DNA from: Hedera helix
Taxonomy: Eukaryota > Streptophyta > Magnoliopsida > Apiales > Araliaceae
Direction of reading: 5' to 3'
NCBI GenBank assembly: GCA_947179155.2
Contig: OX359267.1
Coordinates: 40,654,292-40,718,291 of the forward strand
DNA length: 64,000 bases
Below, piece after piece: positions 37,188 through 48,482 of this stretch (within the stretch, counting starts at the first letter, position 1; each line of letters begins with the position of its first letter). Position numbers and translations under genes: made by a program. Below the pieces are notes generated by a model. It was given only the letters and a program-made list of their open reading frames with translations, had not been told where the DNA came from and did not search any database.

Positions 37188-37302
37188 GATCTGCTTAGGT
37201 CTAGAGGATTTCTATATCCGGCGGATTTGCTTAGGTCTGGATTTCTATATCCGGTGGATTTGCTTAGGTCTAGAGGATTTCTATATCCGGCGGATATATC
37301 TT
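37188..37302. repeat. Three-copy tandem repeat, units about 42-48 bp
   Basis: Each unit has TTTGCTTAGGTCTAGAGG (the middle copy lacks six bases) and TTTCTATATCCGGCGGAT. It ends just left of the insertion site of element B. Confidence 0.85.
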
Positions 37303-37316
37303 CCACAGATGGTAAA

Positions 37317-37881
37317 TGTTGGGATAAGATTCATTGGACCTTATATTTCAACTATGGGCCAAGGGTTACTTGGACACATACATATGATTGGCCAGGGTCA
37401 TCAGTCCATCTAGGCAGGCCCGAGTATGGACAAGTCTGGTCCTTCTAATAGAGGTGGGTTGATAGGACGTGATTGACTATTCCTACCTGTTTCTACAGAC
37501 TGGGTTAGAGGGTGGTTGACCCTGGCTCTTCTCCTGATTCAACCCATGGCGGTAGATGGAAGGGGTAGTCATATTTCCACTCATGATAGGGTGATGGGAC
37601 GTCCGACAATGCATGAATGAATATACACAGACAATCTCTCCAGAAATAGGTAAGTTTTATCTTTACGGAAATTAGACTGAGAGATATCAAACATCTTGCA
37701 TGTTCCAACGTAGGTTCTTGGGTCCTCCATTGTGACGTCGTTCACCTGTACTTATCCTCACACCGGAGCATCCCCAGATGGCCCAAGCCGTGACTGGTCT
37801 GTGGGGTGTTAACAGTTTGTTACGTGTGCAAGTACTTCGCTGACGGGTGATTTCAGCAAGGGCGAATATTTGGCGTTAACA
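37317..37881 (+). repeat. 5' LTR of element B
   Basis: 565 bp, partner at 46825-47389. Confidence 0.95.
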
Positions 37882-37899
37882 TTGACGCTAGAAGGAGGG
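37882..37899 (+). other. Primer-binding site of element B
   Basis: TTGACGCTAGAAGGAGGG lies directly after the 5' LTR. The expected G after TTG (TTGGCGC in element A) is A here. Confidence 0.6.
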
Positions 37900-37952
37900 C
37901 CGGGTGTCTGATATGTAAATTACCAGGTCTTTTTCGTACAAAGAGCACTTCC

Positions 37953-39537
37953 ATGACAGAGAAAGGTAGCTCAAATAGGGGGCATCAGGGATCTTCCATT
38001 GAATCACGGGTGCGAAGCAGCAGAGCCCCATATGAGGAAGAGGGGAAATGGGGCCGTCGGGTCAAAGACAGGAGTATGCCCATTCAGAGCCTGTCAAGAG
38101 ACGTTTGTTTACGCCCCCTGCCCCCCCCCCACGGAGAGACGTGATTTTCACAGGGGGGCCCAGAAGAAGAAGTGCCACCATCGAAAAGAGTTTCCCTACG
38201 TGAGCAAACTGAGAAAGACAGACAGTACCGAATCAGGGAGGCAGAGGTTGAGTTGCAGTCTCTACAACGTAAGAGCCAAGATTGGCAGGCCCATTTATGG
38301 GATCTGCATGAAGAGGGTCCTACCGATACTGTCGACAGCCGAGAGAGGGCAGACACTCTGCAAAGCCGACCCAGGTCTAAGCAAGGATGGGTTCGACGAT
38401 CCGAATTCAATGATCTACACCAGTCTCAGGGCTATACGAGACATCATAACCGGGAAATGGGGTCAGAACCAGTCTCAGGGTTATATGAGACAACATGACC
38501 GGGGCGGTCGAGGTGAAATAAAGGGTCGACACCAGTCTCAAGGTTATATGAGACAACACGACCGGGACGGTCAAGATAACATAAGGGACCAAAACCAGTC
38601 TCAGGGTTATATGAGACAACACGACCGGGACGGTCAAGATGACATAAGGGACCAAAACCAGTCTTAGGGTTATATGAGACAGCACGACCGGGGAGGTTGA
38701 GGCGAAATAAGGGGTCGACACCAGTCTCAGGGTTACATGAGACAACATGATCGGGAAGGTCAAGGAGACATAAGGGGTCAAAACCCATCTCTGGGTTATA
38801 TGAGACAGCCCGATCACGACGATCATGACCGGTCAGAAGAGAGACGACTGGCCGGATCCTCGGAACGTCATTCTCGGGAAAAAGCTCGGATTCCCGACCG
38901 AGGAACTGAACAGGGAGGTACCATGGCTGAGCCGACCAGGGGACCCCTACAATCACACCAGCTCTTATGAGAGAGTAATGAGGTACTACAACCATTTTGA
39001 GGCGGGGATGTGTCAGATCTTCATAACTACATTAAAGAAGGGGCTAAGCAGTGGATGATGTCGTTACCCCCTAATTGTATACAATCATGGACCGAACTGA
39101 GTGTCCGATTCCACGAAAGGTTCGGCAGCAACAAGAGGAGAGGCAAAGTGACGGCTTCTTTGATGCAGATCAAACAAAAACCCGACGAGACGCTGAGCCA
39201 GTATGTACAGAGGTTTCGAGATGCAGTAGGGACTATTACCGATCTCAATATGATACAAGCACTGGGATTCTTTACCATGGGGATGGATGTTACCCGTAAC
39301 AAAAAGATGATGAAAGATGTAATGTTCAATCCTCTGAAAGATCTCTTAGACGCATATGACCGAGCAGAAAAGTTCATAGCCATCGAGGAAGCTATGGATA
39401 GTTTGATGCCAAGGAATAAAGCTAGGGAAGGCAAATCGCATGGCGGGAAAAGTGGGGATTATCGGCCAAATGTCTTTGACCGAACGAAGCCAATGGGGGG
39501 GGGGGGGCAGCCAAACTTGGGCAAACCTCCTTATTAG
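37953..39537 (+). pseudogene. Element B gag
   Basis: The likely start is the ATG at 37953 (MTEKGSSNRG). The frame slips at a C run near 38127-38137 into a helical segment (LREQTEKDRQYRIREAEVEL), then passes through the 63-bp repeat array, then a charged linker, then the gag core (DPYNHTSSYERV, CQIFITTLKKG, WMMSLPPNCIQSW, GSNKRRGKVTASLMQ, MIQALGFFTMGMD, AYDRAEKFIAIEEAM). A one-base loss in the G run near 39040 breaks the core, and a G run of about ten bases at 39495-39506 lies near the end. A shortened knuckle-like CLYHRRAGHATETC follows at about 39665-39705. Confidence 0.85.
38421..38820 (+). repeat. 63-bp coding minisatellite in gag of element B
   Basis: Seven copies with CAGTCTCAGGGTTATATGAG-type starts at 38421, 38470, 38533, 38596, 38659, 38722 and 38785. 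Spacing is 49 bp for the first and 63 bp for the others, so frame is kept after the first. Each unit encodes about QSQGYMRQHDRDGQDDIRDQ. One copy has a TAG. Confidence 0.9.
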
Positions 39538-39591
39538 CCTCGGACAGAGCACATAACTTACACCCCTCTAAGCATTGATCGCGTCAAAGTC

Positions 39592-41428
39592 TTGGAGGCT
39601 ATAAGAAATGAGGAAAGATCAGCTACTGGATCTTCGGGGCACAGGACGGATAGGTCGGGACCCTATTGTCTGTATCACCGACGGGCAGGGCACGCCACAG
39701 AGACCTGTGCAGGATTGATGGATATGATCGAGTCTAAAGTTCAAAAGGGTGAGTTGACACAGTTTGTGGTCGGAAGGGAAGCCAGAGCAGGTAATCTCAA
39801 ACTCGCCCCCCGAGAGAAGGGCAGTCCAAGAGAATAATCCTTGGAAGGTCATGGACGTTATAATAGGGGGATCGGCACACGGGCACATCGGTAGAAGGTG
39901 TCGATCCCCATTGGGTTCGGTCTAGACATTGACTAATCACCCCTCGATGGTCGATCGACCTTTCCCCCGAGCGGTGATCTCATTTTCAGAAGAAGACTAT
40001 CCGACTGAAACCGTTGAGTCTCATGAGGGGGCTTTGGTTATTACCGCCCAGGTCGGCCCTGTGGATATGAAAAGGATAATGATTGACAATGGGTCGTCAG
40101 TGGATGTACTCTACAGTCACGCTTATCAGAGGATGGGTCTCCAGGGTCCCAGGTTGGAAGTTGGGTCGGAATCGTCTTTATACAGGTTCGGGAACGAGGC
40201 AGTACCTGTAATTGGAACATTGGAGCTCGCAATGGTGTTCGGCACAGCTCCCAGACAGGTGACTGTACAGGTAAAGTTTTTTGTTGTTCAGGTTGATTCG
40301 GTATACAATGCTATTTTGGGACGAACCACTTTGATGGCCTTAAATGCTGTTACTTCCATCCCCCACTTTAAGATGAAGTTCCCTACCTCCGAAGGCATTG
40401 GCGAAGTAAAAGGAGATGTGGATATTGCCCATAAATGCTACCGCCATGCTGTAACATCATCAGCCGTTGGGATCAACAGACAGAAGCATACTATGACTGT
40501 TGATATGGAACCATACGCCGAGGGAGACACCGAGCCTTTAGCCTCTCCCGCAGAGGGCACCAAGGAAGTGGAATTGGTACCGGGCAATAGATCGAAAATG
40601 ATAAAGATAGGCGTTGGATTACCAGACACCATTAAAACGGGGTCGATTCAGCTATTAAGGGATTATGCCGATATCTTCGCTTGGACTCCTTGGGACATGC
40701 CCGAGATTGCCGAGGGGGTTGCTGTTCACAGATTAGCGGTCGACCCATGCAAGAAGCCCGTACACCAAAAAAGGAGAATATTCGCGCCCAAGAGGCAGAA
40801 GATTATCGACGGGGAGCTAGGCAAGCTCTTGGATGCTAGGGTAATCGAAGAAATTGAATATCCAGAGTGGTTGGCCAACGTCGTTTTGGTTAGGAAGCAG
40901 AATGGAAAATGGAGAGTTTGCATAGATTACAAGGATCTGAACAAAGTTTGCCCGAAAGACTTTTACCCACTTCCACACATTGACCAGCTCATCGACGCCA
41001 CGTCGGGGAATTCGGTTCTTAACTTTTTAGATGCCTTCTCGGGGTATCATCAGATTTTCATGGCAAAGGAAAATGTTCCTAAGACTGCATTCATCACTCA
41101 TCGGGCCATTTATGCTTATAAGAGGATGACCTTCGATTTAATAAATGTCGGGGCCACGTATCAGAGGATGATGAACACTGTCTTCCGAAAGCAGATCGGC
41201 GGAAACATGGAGGTATATGTAGATGATATGATCGTTAAAAGCCCTCGAACACAGGATCACCCTCGGGACCTGGAGGAATGTTTTGATACAGTCCGCCAGC
41301 ACAATATGTGCCTCAACCCCACAAAATGCACGTTCGGGCTCAGATTAGGAAAATTTTTAGGCTACTTAGTAAGTAAGAGGGGGATCAAAGCCAATCCCGA
41401 AAAGATCAAAGCAATACTAGACATGTGA
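39592..41428 (+). pseudogene. Element B protease and reverse transcriptase
   Basis: The open frame 39929-41428 carries the protease (IMIDNGSSVDVLYSHAYQRM; second motif AILGRTTLMAL) and RT (EYPEWLANVVLVRKQNGKWR, CIDYKDLNK, LDAFSGYHQI, catalytic YVDDMIV, FLGYLVSKRGIKANPEKIK). The spot where the family usually has MPFGLKNAGATYQ reads MTFDLINVGATYQ, which may harm activity. The frame ends at a TGA (41426-41428) that lies inside the domain order, before the RT connection, so it is a nonsense change and not the true end. This is the best-preserved pol segment of the window. Confidence 0.9.
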
Positions 41429-42475
41429 TCGCCGAAGAATTTTAAAGAGGTCTAGAGACTTGCTGGGTGCATTGCTGCCTTGAGGAGGTTTATGTCGAGG
41501 TCGGCGGAGAGGTGTCTACCTTTCTTTGATACTTTGAAAGGCCCAACGAATGAAAAGACCTTTCGGTGGACCTCAGAATGTGAGGATGCCTTCTAAGGGA
41601 TCAAGAAATATTTGGCGGCAACACCCTTACTGCAAAGGCCAGTATCACGGGAACCGTTATATCTGTATTTGTCCGTCAGTTCGTTAGCTGTTGGTGCAGT
41701 CTTGGTGAGGGAAGAAGGGGGTGTTCAACGACCGGGTTATTATGTTAGCCATGTTTTGAGAGATGTAGAGATTCGGTATCCGAACTCGGAAAAATGTGCA
41801 TTTTCTTTGATGGACGCCAACCGGAAGCTTTGGCATTATTTTCAGGGTTGGCTTATCATCGTTTACATAAACCAACCCCTAAAGAAAATCTTGGGAAAAC
41901 CAGATGCTTCGGGAAGAATGATGTCATGGGTTGTTGAACTGAGCCAATATAACTTGGAGTATCACCCCCGGACGACAATCAAGGGCCAAGCCCTGGCGGA
42001 CTTTATGGTCGAGTGCACTTTCCCGGAGGAAGATATTACCCCTTCTCCCGAGGTTGTCGTATTGGTCGGGGGGCAACCGAACACTGGTTTTTCATGGACA
42101 ATGTATGTTGACGGGTCGGCCAATGCCGAAGCTAGCGGAGCCGGAGTTATCCTAACTAACCCGGAAGGGTTTAAAGTTCAGCAAGCCATACGATTCAAGT
42201 TCAAGGCCACCAATAACAAAGCAGAGTACGAAGCGGTATTGGCAGGGTTACGACTGGCTAAAAGTTTGGAGGTTCGGCACTTGATCATCTTCAGCGATTC
42301 CCAATTGGTTGTGAAACAAATCTAGAGCGAGTATGAAACCCGAGGCATTAAGATGACCAGGTATTTAGCCGAGGTAAAAATGATGCTACTTAAGCTCGAG
42401 TCTTATGCCATCAACGACAGAGAAAGATAGGGTAACTCTTCAGCCGATGCTTTGTCCAAACTGGCGGCTACGTAG
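41429..42475 (+). pseudogene. Element B RNase H and archaeal-type RNase H
   Basis: After stops at 41453-41455 (TAG) and 41594-41596 (TAA), the gypsy RNase H follows (LYLYLSVSSLAVGAVLVREE, LWHYFQGW). The second RNase H lies at about 42090-42470, with acidic positions in MYVDGSANAE, NNKAEYEAVLAG, IFSDSQLVVK and SSADALSKLAA. Stops at 42323-42325, 42428-42430 and 42473-42475 (all TAG) break it. Two different RNase H domains in a row identify the Tat group of Ty3/gypsy elements. Confidence 0.88.
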
Positions 42476-43803
42476 ATGGAGGATTTCGAGGGATCGGTGT
42501 ACTTGGAGGTCCTGACAGAACCGAGTATCAATAAAAAGGAGCTTCTTTGCATTGAAAGGTCAAATTTCTGGATAACGCCCTACCTAGACTACTTGGCCGA
42601 TGGGAAGCTGCCGACATATAAGGTAATGGCAAAAAAAAAATCAAGTACCGGAGCTCTTATTTTTGTCTTATTGATGGGGAGTTGTACAAAAGAGCCTACT
42701 CATCCCCCTGTTGAAATGCCGGATCCCATCTGAGGCATCTTACGCACTAAAAGAGATACATGAGGGGATTTGTGGAGATCATATGGGGGCTCAATCATTG
42801 GCGTACAAATTGGTTCGACAAGGGTATTATTGGCCGACCATATTTCAGGAAGCACGGGGGTATGTCCAGAAGTGTCAGAAATGCTATATCAGCACCTCGG
42901 TTCCCCGCCTACACCCGGAAGAACTGTCATCGGTACTATCCCCGATCCCGTTTGCCATATGGGGGGTTGATTTATTAGGGCCCTTACCCAAGGCGAAGGA
43001 GCAGCTCCAGTATGTGATAGTGGCCATCGACTATATGACCAAGTGGGTTAAGGCTAAGCCCCTCCGCCACATCACCGAAGATGTTTGTTCGAAATTTCTG
43101 AAGGAATCAGTAGTATATCGGTTCGGCATCCCAAGGGTTCTCATTTCTGATAACGGCACGCAATTTGTGGGGGAAAAATTCTAGGAGTTCTTATCCGATC
43201 TGGGGATCCAACATCGAAGGACTTCGGTGGCGCACCCCCAATCAAATGGCCAAGTGGAAGTCACAAACTGAACCCTTCTCAGGGGGGGTTAAAAGACGAC
43301 TGGATGAAGCTAAAGGGAGATGGCCTGAGGAGTTACAAAGTGTTTTATGGGCTTATCGAACCACTCCTCGAACTACCACTGGAGATTTGCCCTTCAGATT
43401 GGCATACGAAACAGATGCACTAATCCCGGTCGAAATTGGATCTTCCTCCTTTAGGGTGTCCCAGTTCAGAGAATTATACAATGAGGAAGGGCTCCGTCTC
43501 AATCTTGATTTGTTGGAGGAGGTTCGAGATGCTGCGGCTTTAAGGTTGGCCATCTACCAATAGAGGACGGCTAAGCATTACAACAAAAGGGTTCGGATTA
43601 GAAGATTCGAGGTTGGAGACCTGGTACTTAGAGATGCCGAGGCCTCGACGCCTAACTGTACAGGGAAGCTAATGCCTAATTGGGAGGGGCCTTATGAAAT
43701 CATTGAATTAGTTAAAGAGGGAACTTATCGACTTTGGGACTTGGAAGGGGTCGAGATAAAAAACACTTGGCATGCTGGTCGGCTGAAAAGATACTATCAA
43801 TAG
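42476..43803 (+). pseudogene. Element B integrase
   Basis: The zinc region (HEGICGDHMG...CQKC) lies at about 42755-42890. The core has GVDLLGPLP, DNGTQF and NGQVEV around the three acidic residues, followed by the family-typical WAYRTTPRTTTG. The C-terminus runs to the double stop TAGTAG at 43801-43806 after LKRYYQ. Breaks: frame changes at an A run (42629-42638), at a C run (about 42705-42711) and at a G run (43283-43290), and stops at 43182-43184 (TAG), 43269-43271 (TGA) and 43561-43563 (TAG). Confidence 0.88.
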
Positions 43804-44161
43804 TAGAGCACTTCTGTTGATTGAGTGTTATGCGATGTGATTGTATGAACTACTCTGTTATAACAATGTAATTAAGTTTCGATGAAAAAAATGCTCATGT
43901 TTTTGTTATTACATTGTCTAATCATTTATGCGTGAGAACCTTTGCGAAAGCACCATTGCTGTTTTGTTAGTGCAATTTAAATAGTTTAGTAAATCTTACT
44001 AATAAGTTACACACATGAAGAAAGATTATTAACAGGTCAATCTGAGACTCGGGGATTTGTCTCGTCATTAATATAAAGCAGTTCTTCGTCGGAAGAGGTA
44101 AGATAAAATCATTTTTCATTCAAAGTTTGATTTGTACAATGAAAATTGAAAGCACCACAGG
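43804..44161. other. Gap between convergent pol and antisense gene
   Basis: AT-rich, with no coding. Both transcripts would have to end here. Element A has only about 157 bp in the same place. Confidence 0.6.
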
Positions 44162-46487
44162 TTAAGGGAGGGGATCTTCAGGAGCTGGTTGGCTTAGAGG
44201 CTCCTCATCCTTGTCCGCATCTTCATCTGAGGAGAAGCCTAAGGTGATCGGGTTCACTCCCGCCTTCGCCACCATATTTTTCGCAAATACGTAGCCTTTG
44301 TTATATTGGTCTACGATGGCATCGGTCAATTCTTTGGATCTTTTATACTCTTCTATGACCATGGAACAGTTATCTTTAGTGATTGTTGCCGCTTGGGCCT
44401 TTAGCTTTTGGCTTTCCTCCTCTAGCCGCTTGTTGGCAACGTCGGACAGATGAAGGGCTTCGGATTTCTCGAAGACGCTTTTTGTTAGATTATCTACCTG
44501 AACAAGAAGGTCGGCTTTCTGCTTCTTCAACTCCTCCACTAGGATAGTGCGCTTGGCTCGCTCCTCCAGAAAGATGGTCCTTTCTCCTACCACATCAGCC
44601 AACCTCTCTTTTAGGGTTCGGTTCGTCGTCCTTTGTTCGGCCAATTGAACTTGCAAGGATTCAATGAGGTCGTTACTCTTATCACTTTGTTCGTGAAGAG
44701 TGGAGTGGTCGCGCTAAAGCTGACTGTGCTTTTGGTGCAGCTGTGTATGTTCAGACCGTAATTCTTGCAGTTCGGATCGAAGTTGATTGATAACTTCTGC
44801 CCGATCCGGGTTCTTGGCTTGAAACTTCATAAGCCGACTGAAGCCCCCTAACGCCTAAATAGAATAAGATGAGTTTAGTATTCAATCTTCTAAGCTGAAT
44901 CACAACGGGAGGAAGAAAAGCATACATACCTGTCTGAGATGAATACTGGGGGAATTCACCAAGCTGTTAACGTCTGATGAGTCAAAGTGGGGATCGTCGG
45001 CCGGTAGGTTGAAAAAGCTATACAAATCTTTGGGAATATAGGATGAAGGTCCGATAGGAAAGAAAGATAGTTGAGAGAAGGTGGATATGGGGATCGAAGG
45101 GAACGATCTGGTTGGAGAAGTTCGGGGCGGTGAGATTGAGGGTTCGGCAGTGAAGGTTTTGCTGAATGGTTCGGCAGCGGAGGTTCGGTTGGAGGGCTGC
45201 TGTTCAGGGGACGTTTCAGCATCTATGTGAATTACCGGAGACGATTTTATGGGCGAAGGGTTCTGAACGGGCTGAGGGGATACATCCTCGTCACCTATGT
45301 CAGGAGATGGGGATTTAGGAGGAGATGGGGGAAGGGGTCGAATGAAATTCAGGGGCTGAACTAGAATGGGGTCGGCAGGGGCCGGGGGGCTTCTTGATAA
45401 TTTAGTCAACCTACGACATTTCTTTTTGCGAAGTTGTTGCTTTTCAAGGTCGGTAAGGTCTAAGGCGTTCTTTTCCAAAAGGGGTGGGTCAGACAGTGTG
45501 GGTTCGGCTAATATAGGGACGTTTACGGGGGGTTCATTTTGTTGCCCAGAGAGATGGGGGGCAGGTGGAAGACGTAGCTTCATTTTTGGGATGTTCGGCT
45601 GTGTTTTGTAGACCACTACTGAACCAAAATGAAGAAGGGAAGATTAGAATAAATAATAAAGGGGCCGAAAAGAGACCCAGAAGAAGGAGAACTGGAAACT
45701 TACGACCGTGATCGTGCAGCCACTGCAGATTTGAAAGAAGACTTATATCCCATGGTTCGGGAGGGATGCACTGGCAGAATCGATCGAATTCTTCATCTCT
45801 GTCTTCGGCAATGTCGTCGATAACCGGTTTGTTCGGATTACCCCAGGGTTGCAGAAGTTGAGTATCAAGGCTGGACACGTAGAACCATTTGTTGTGCCAA
45901 CCTTTATTGCTGGATGGGGGGGCCATCCAGGCCCTTTGGTTTGGAAGGCGGTTGAGAGCTCGGAACCCCTGTTCCTTGGTCTTGGTCAGGGTAAAAATGT
46001 GGAAAAAGTAATTAAGGCTGGGTTCGATTCCAAACAGTTTGTAGGCGGCAATAAAATAGACCAGATGTATGTAGGAGTTCGGGACCAGTTGGGCAAGGTC
46101 GATCCCGACGAAATCAAGGAAGTCGGAGATAAAAGGGTGAAGAGGAAACCTGACCCCGTTTCTGAGCACCTGGGTCAGAATGGCAAGTTGAGGGCTAGTA
46201 GGTCTCCAATACATCTTCTCATTTGGGCGGGGTGCTTTTAAGGAATAATCCACGGGGAACTGAAACTCAGATTTGAAGCCTTCAACTGTTTCGTTATTGA
46301 CGGTAGAGGGGGTATTAACGTGGGTATATGTGGTGAGATCTTCAAATATCGTTCGGATTTTGATTTCTCTCACTCTGGTTTTTGACCCAGAAGGATGAGA
46401 AGTAGGGACGGTCGTGGGGGCTGGCCGGAAGGGGTTTGCCTAAGATGACGAAGAAGTTGTAGCCGATGCACTGGTAGATGAAGCCAT
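44162..46487 (-). pseudogene. Antisense three-exon gene of element B, Transposase_28-like with coiled coil
   Basis: Exon 1 is 46487-45704, exon 2 is 45618-44930 and exon 3 is 44854-44162 (minus strand). Junctions are GTC|GTAAGT, TTCAG|TAGTGG, CAG|GTATGT and TTTAG|GCGTTA; phases are 1 and 0. Total is 722 codons including the stop, in one frame except for two TAG codons (46440-46442 in exon 1; one early in exon 3 near 44713-44717). Domain order: Ser-rich start, a Transposase_28-like region (RPNEKMYW, NGVRFPLHPFISDFLDF, AQLVPNSYIHLVYFIAAYKL, SSNKGWHNKWFYVS), a Pro/Ser-rich middle, a long coiled coil (LRSELQELRSEHTQL onward) and an acidic tail (SSDEDADKDEE). The product and its role are unknown; the domain name rests on motif memory. 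Confidence 0.82.
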
Positions 46488-46806
46488 TTCAGATCTATTG
46501 AAAGGATATTTGTCGATCGATTGTATGATTACTAGTGAGGGCGAAAGGTTTCAGAGGAGCGAGGTAAGATGGGTTTCGGCAATTCTCTCTTTTTTGGAAG
46601 ACGACTGTTGGAATGGCAATTATTTCGAAAAGAAGGAGTTTTAATCTGGAGCGCGGAACTCTACAAATTAATAGGTTTGACGTGCACGACAGTAAGGGGA
46701 CGTCAGACCTATTTGGTAAGAGAAGTGGGAATTTGAGTATGATATTTTGAATTTAACAAGTTTCACTGTGATCGGATGTTACTCTCCTATTTGTTTTTCA
46801 AAAAAA
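46488..46806. other. Leader or promoter space of the antisense gene
   Basis: About 320 bp between the antisense start codon and the polypurine tract. No clear TATA box was seen on the minus strand. Antisense transcription could start here or inside the 3' LTR. Confidence 0.4.
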
Positions 46807-46824
46807 TAGAAGAGTGGGGGGCAA
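46807..46824 (+). other. Polypurine tract of element B
   Basis: AGAAGAGTGGGGGGCAA directly before the 3' LTR. Confidence 0.8.
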
Positions 46825-47389
46825 TGTTGGGAGAAGATTCATTGGGCCCTATATTTCAACTATGGGCCAAGGGTTACTTGGACACATACATATGATTGGG
46901 CCGGATCATCAGTCCATCTGGGTAGGCCCGAGTATGGACAAGTCTGGTCCTTCTAATGGAGGTGGGTTGATGGGACGTGATTGACTGTTCCTACCTGCTT
47001 CTACAGACTGGGTCAGAGGGTGGTTGAACCTGGCTCCTCCCTTGATTCGACCCATAGCGGTAGATGGAAGGGGTGGTCACGTTTCCACTCATGATAGGGT
47101 GATGGGCCATTCGGCAATGCATGGATGAATATACATAGACAATCTCTCCAGAAACAAGTAAGTTTTATCTTTACGGAAATTAGACTGAGAGATATCAAGC
47201 ATCTTGCATGTTCCATCGTAGGTTCTTGGGTCCTCCATTGTGACGTCGTTCACCTGTACTTATCCTCACACCAGAGCATCCCCGGACGGCCCAAGTCGTG
47301 ACTGGTCTGTGGGGTGTTAACGGTTTGTTACGTGTGAAGGTACTTCGCTGACGGGTGATTTCAGCAAAGGCGAATATTTGGCGTTAACA
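46825..47389 (+). repeat. 3' LTR of element B
   Basis: 565 bp, partner of 37317-37881; followed by the GTAAA duplication. Confidence 0.95.
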
Positions 47390-47394
47390 GTAAA

Positions 47395-48100
47395 ATTATC
47401 AAATCTAGAACTACTAAGTTTTAAAATTGGTTGAGAATGGCTTCTATGGAGTTGAATAGTGGTGACGGGGGGAAGAAGAATAATCTCATATGGTGGAATT
47501 GTTTGGTTATGAATTTCCTGTTAGGTACTTCCTATTTGGGGTAGATGGTCTTTGCAGACATTGATGGATTGGTACCCTACTACGCGATGGATGCTGATAC
47601 CCCAATCTCGTCTGCTTTTTCCAATCATTGAGTTCAGAGGGCATGTATATAGTAATCATGGAAGCATGTACTACTCTCTACTCAAATTGATGGGTTTCAC
47701 TCCTATCTCAGCCACGAATCCTGATGGCGTTGAGGTGTAGTGTCGGGGCTCGGTCCCCACAATTTCAGTAGATAATACGGTTGATTGCCAATTATATTGA
47801 ACAAAGATTCTTTGGAGGTTTCTATAGTATCTGCCCAGTCAAGTGAGATGACCGTGTTGATGCCCGGGCCAGGTCCTGAAGGTGATTAGGGGGAACATGT
47901 TTTGCCACAACGGTTTGTTCAAGGATGGCCAGGTTGTAACAACTCCAGTATCCCACTCTGGTGGTTAATGGAACATTTATCGGGACGACTATTGCGGATG
48001 AGGGTTAGATCCCAAGTGTGATCAGGACGACTATTATGGAGGAGAGTGTTGAATGTTGTTTGATTTGATGATGATGACTGTTGTGCAAAAAGGACTGGGC
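47395..48100. other. Gene-like but unreadable stretch
   Basis: Moderate GC content and codon-like texture, for example MASMELNSGDGGKKNN from 47439 and YYAMDADTPISSAFSNH near 47580, but with frequent stops in every frame. I do not recognise a family. It could be a relic of the locus hit by element B. Confidence 0.3.
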
Positions 48101-48104
48101 TAAA

Positions 48105-48345
48105 TGTGCTTATGTGGTTATTTGACAAAGTGATTTTATAATGTGCTTACTTGGTTGATTGTCAATATGTATCTGACAAAGTGCATATGTGTTAATGTGA
48201 TTATGTGCTTAATTGATTATATGCTTAGATACTCTGAAAGTGCATATGTGTTTAATGTGCTTATGTGCTTAATTGATTATGTGCTTAGATACTCTGGAAG
48301 TGCTTATGTGGTTATTTGACAAAGTGATTATATGTTAATCTAATT
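48105..48345. repeat. Tandem repeat of about 58 bp
   Basis: Two adjacent copies with TATGTGCTTAATTGATTATG and TGCTTAGATACTCTG (about 48183-48241 and 48241-48300), flanked on both sides by GTGCTTATGTGGTTATTTGA. Confidence 0.8.
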
Positions 48346-48482
48346 GTGGGTTTACATTGTCATGTGTGCTTGATGTATATTACTCATTTCTAATACTGTG
48401 ATTTGCACACTTGTTTAAACAAATATGATCTTATTGTAAACCATCTGCTGCTTATTAAAGAGAATGAAAGTTATCTGATTAA

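Larger units (their letters stand above)
37317..47389 (+). mobile_element. Tat-lineage Ty3/gypsy retrotransposon, complete but decayed (element B)
   Basis: Two 565-bp LTRs (TGTTGGGA...GGCGTTAACA) and an exact GTAAA duplication (37312-37316, 47390-47394). Order: primer-binding site, gag with a 21-residue repeat, zinc-knuckle-like spacer, protease, RT, RNase H, archaeal-type RNase H, integrase, antisense three-exon gene, polypurine tract, LTR. By eye the LTRs differ at about 40 positions (about 7%), mostly transitions, so it is older than element A. All pol domains are recognisable, but the reading is broken by at least nine in-frame stops and several homopolymer frameshifts. Confidence 0.93.

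Noticed and set aside
37063..37448. Plus-strand open frames over the tandem repeat and LTR start
   Set aside because: They are created by the 42-48 bp repeat and run into the LTR of element B.
38407..38995. Long minus-strand open frames across the gag repeat
   Set aside because: They mirror the 63-bp coding repeat and have no motif of their own.
45366..46241. Plus-strand frames over the antisense gene
   Set aside because: They are complements of the spliced minus-strand gene, which has domain motifs and splice sites.
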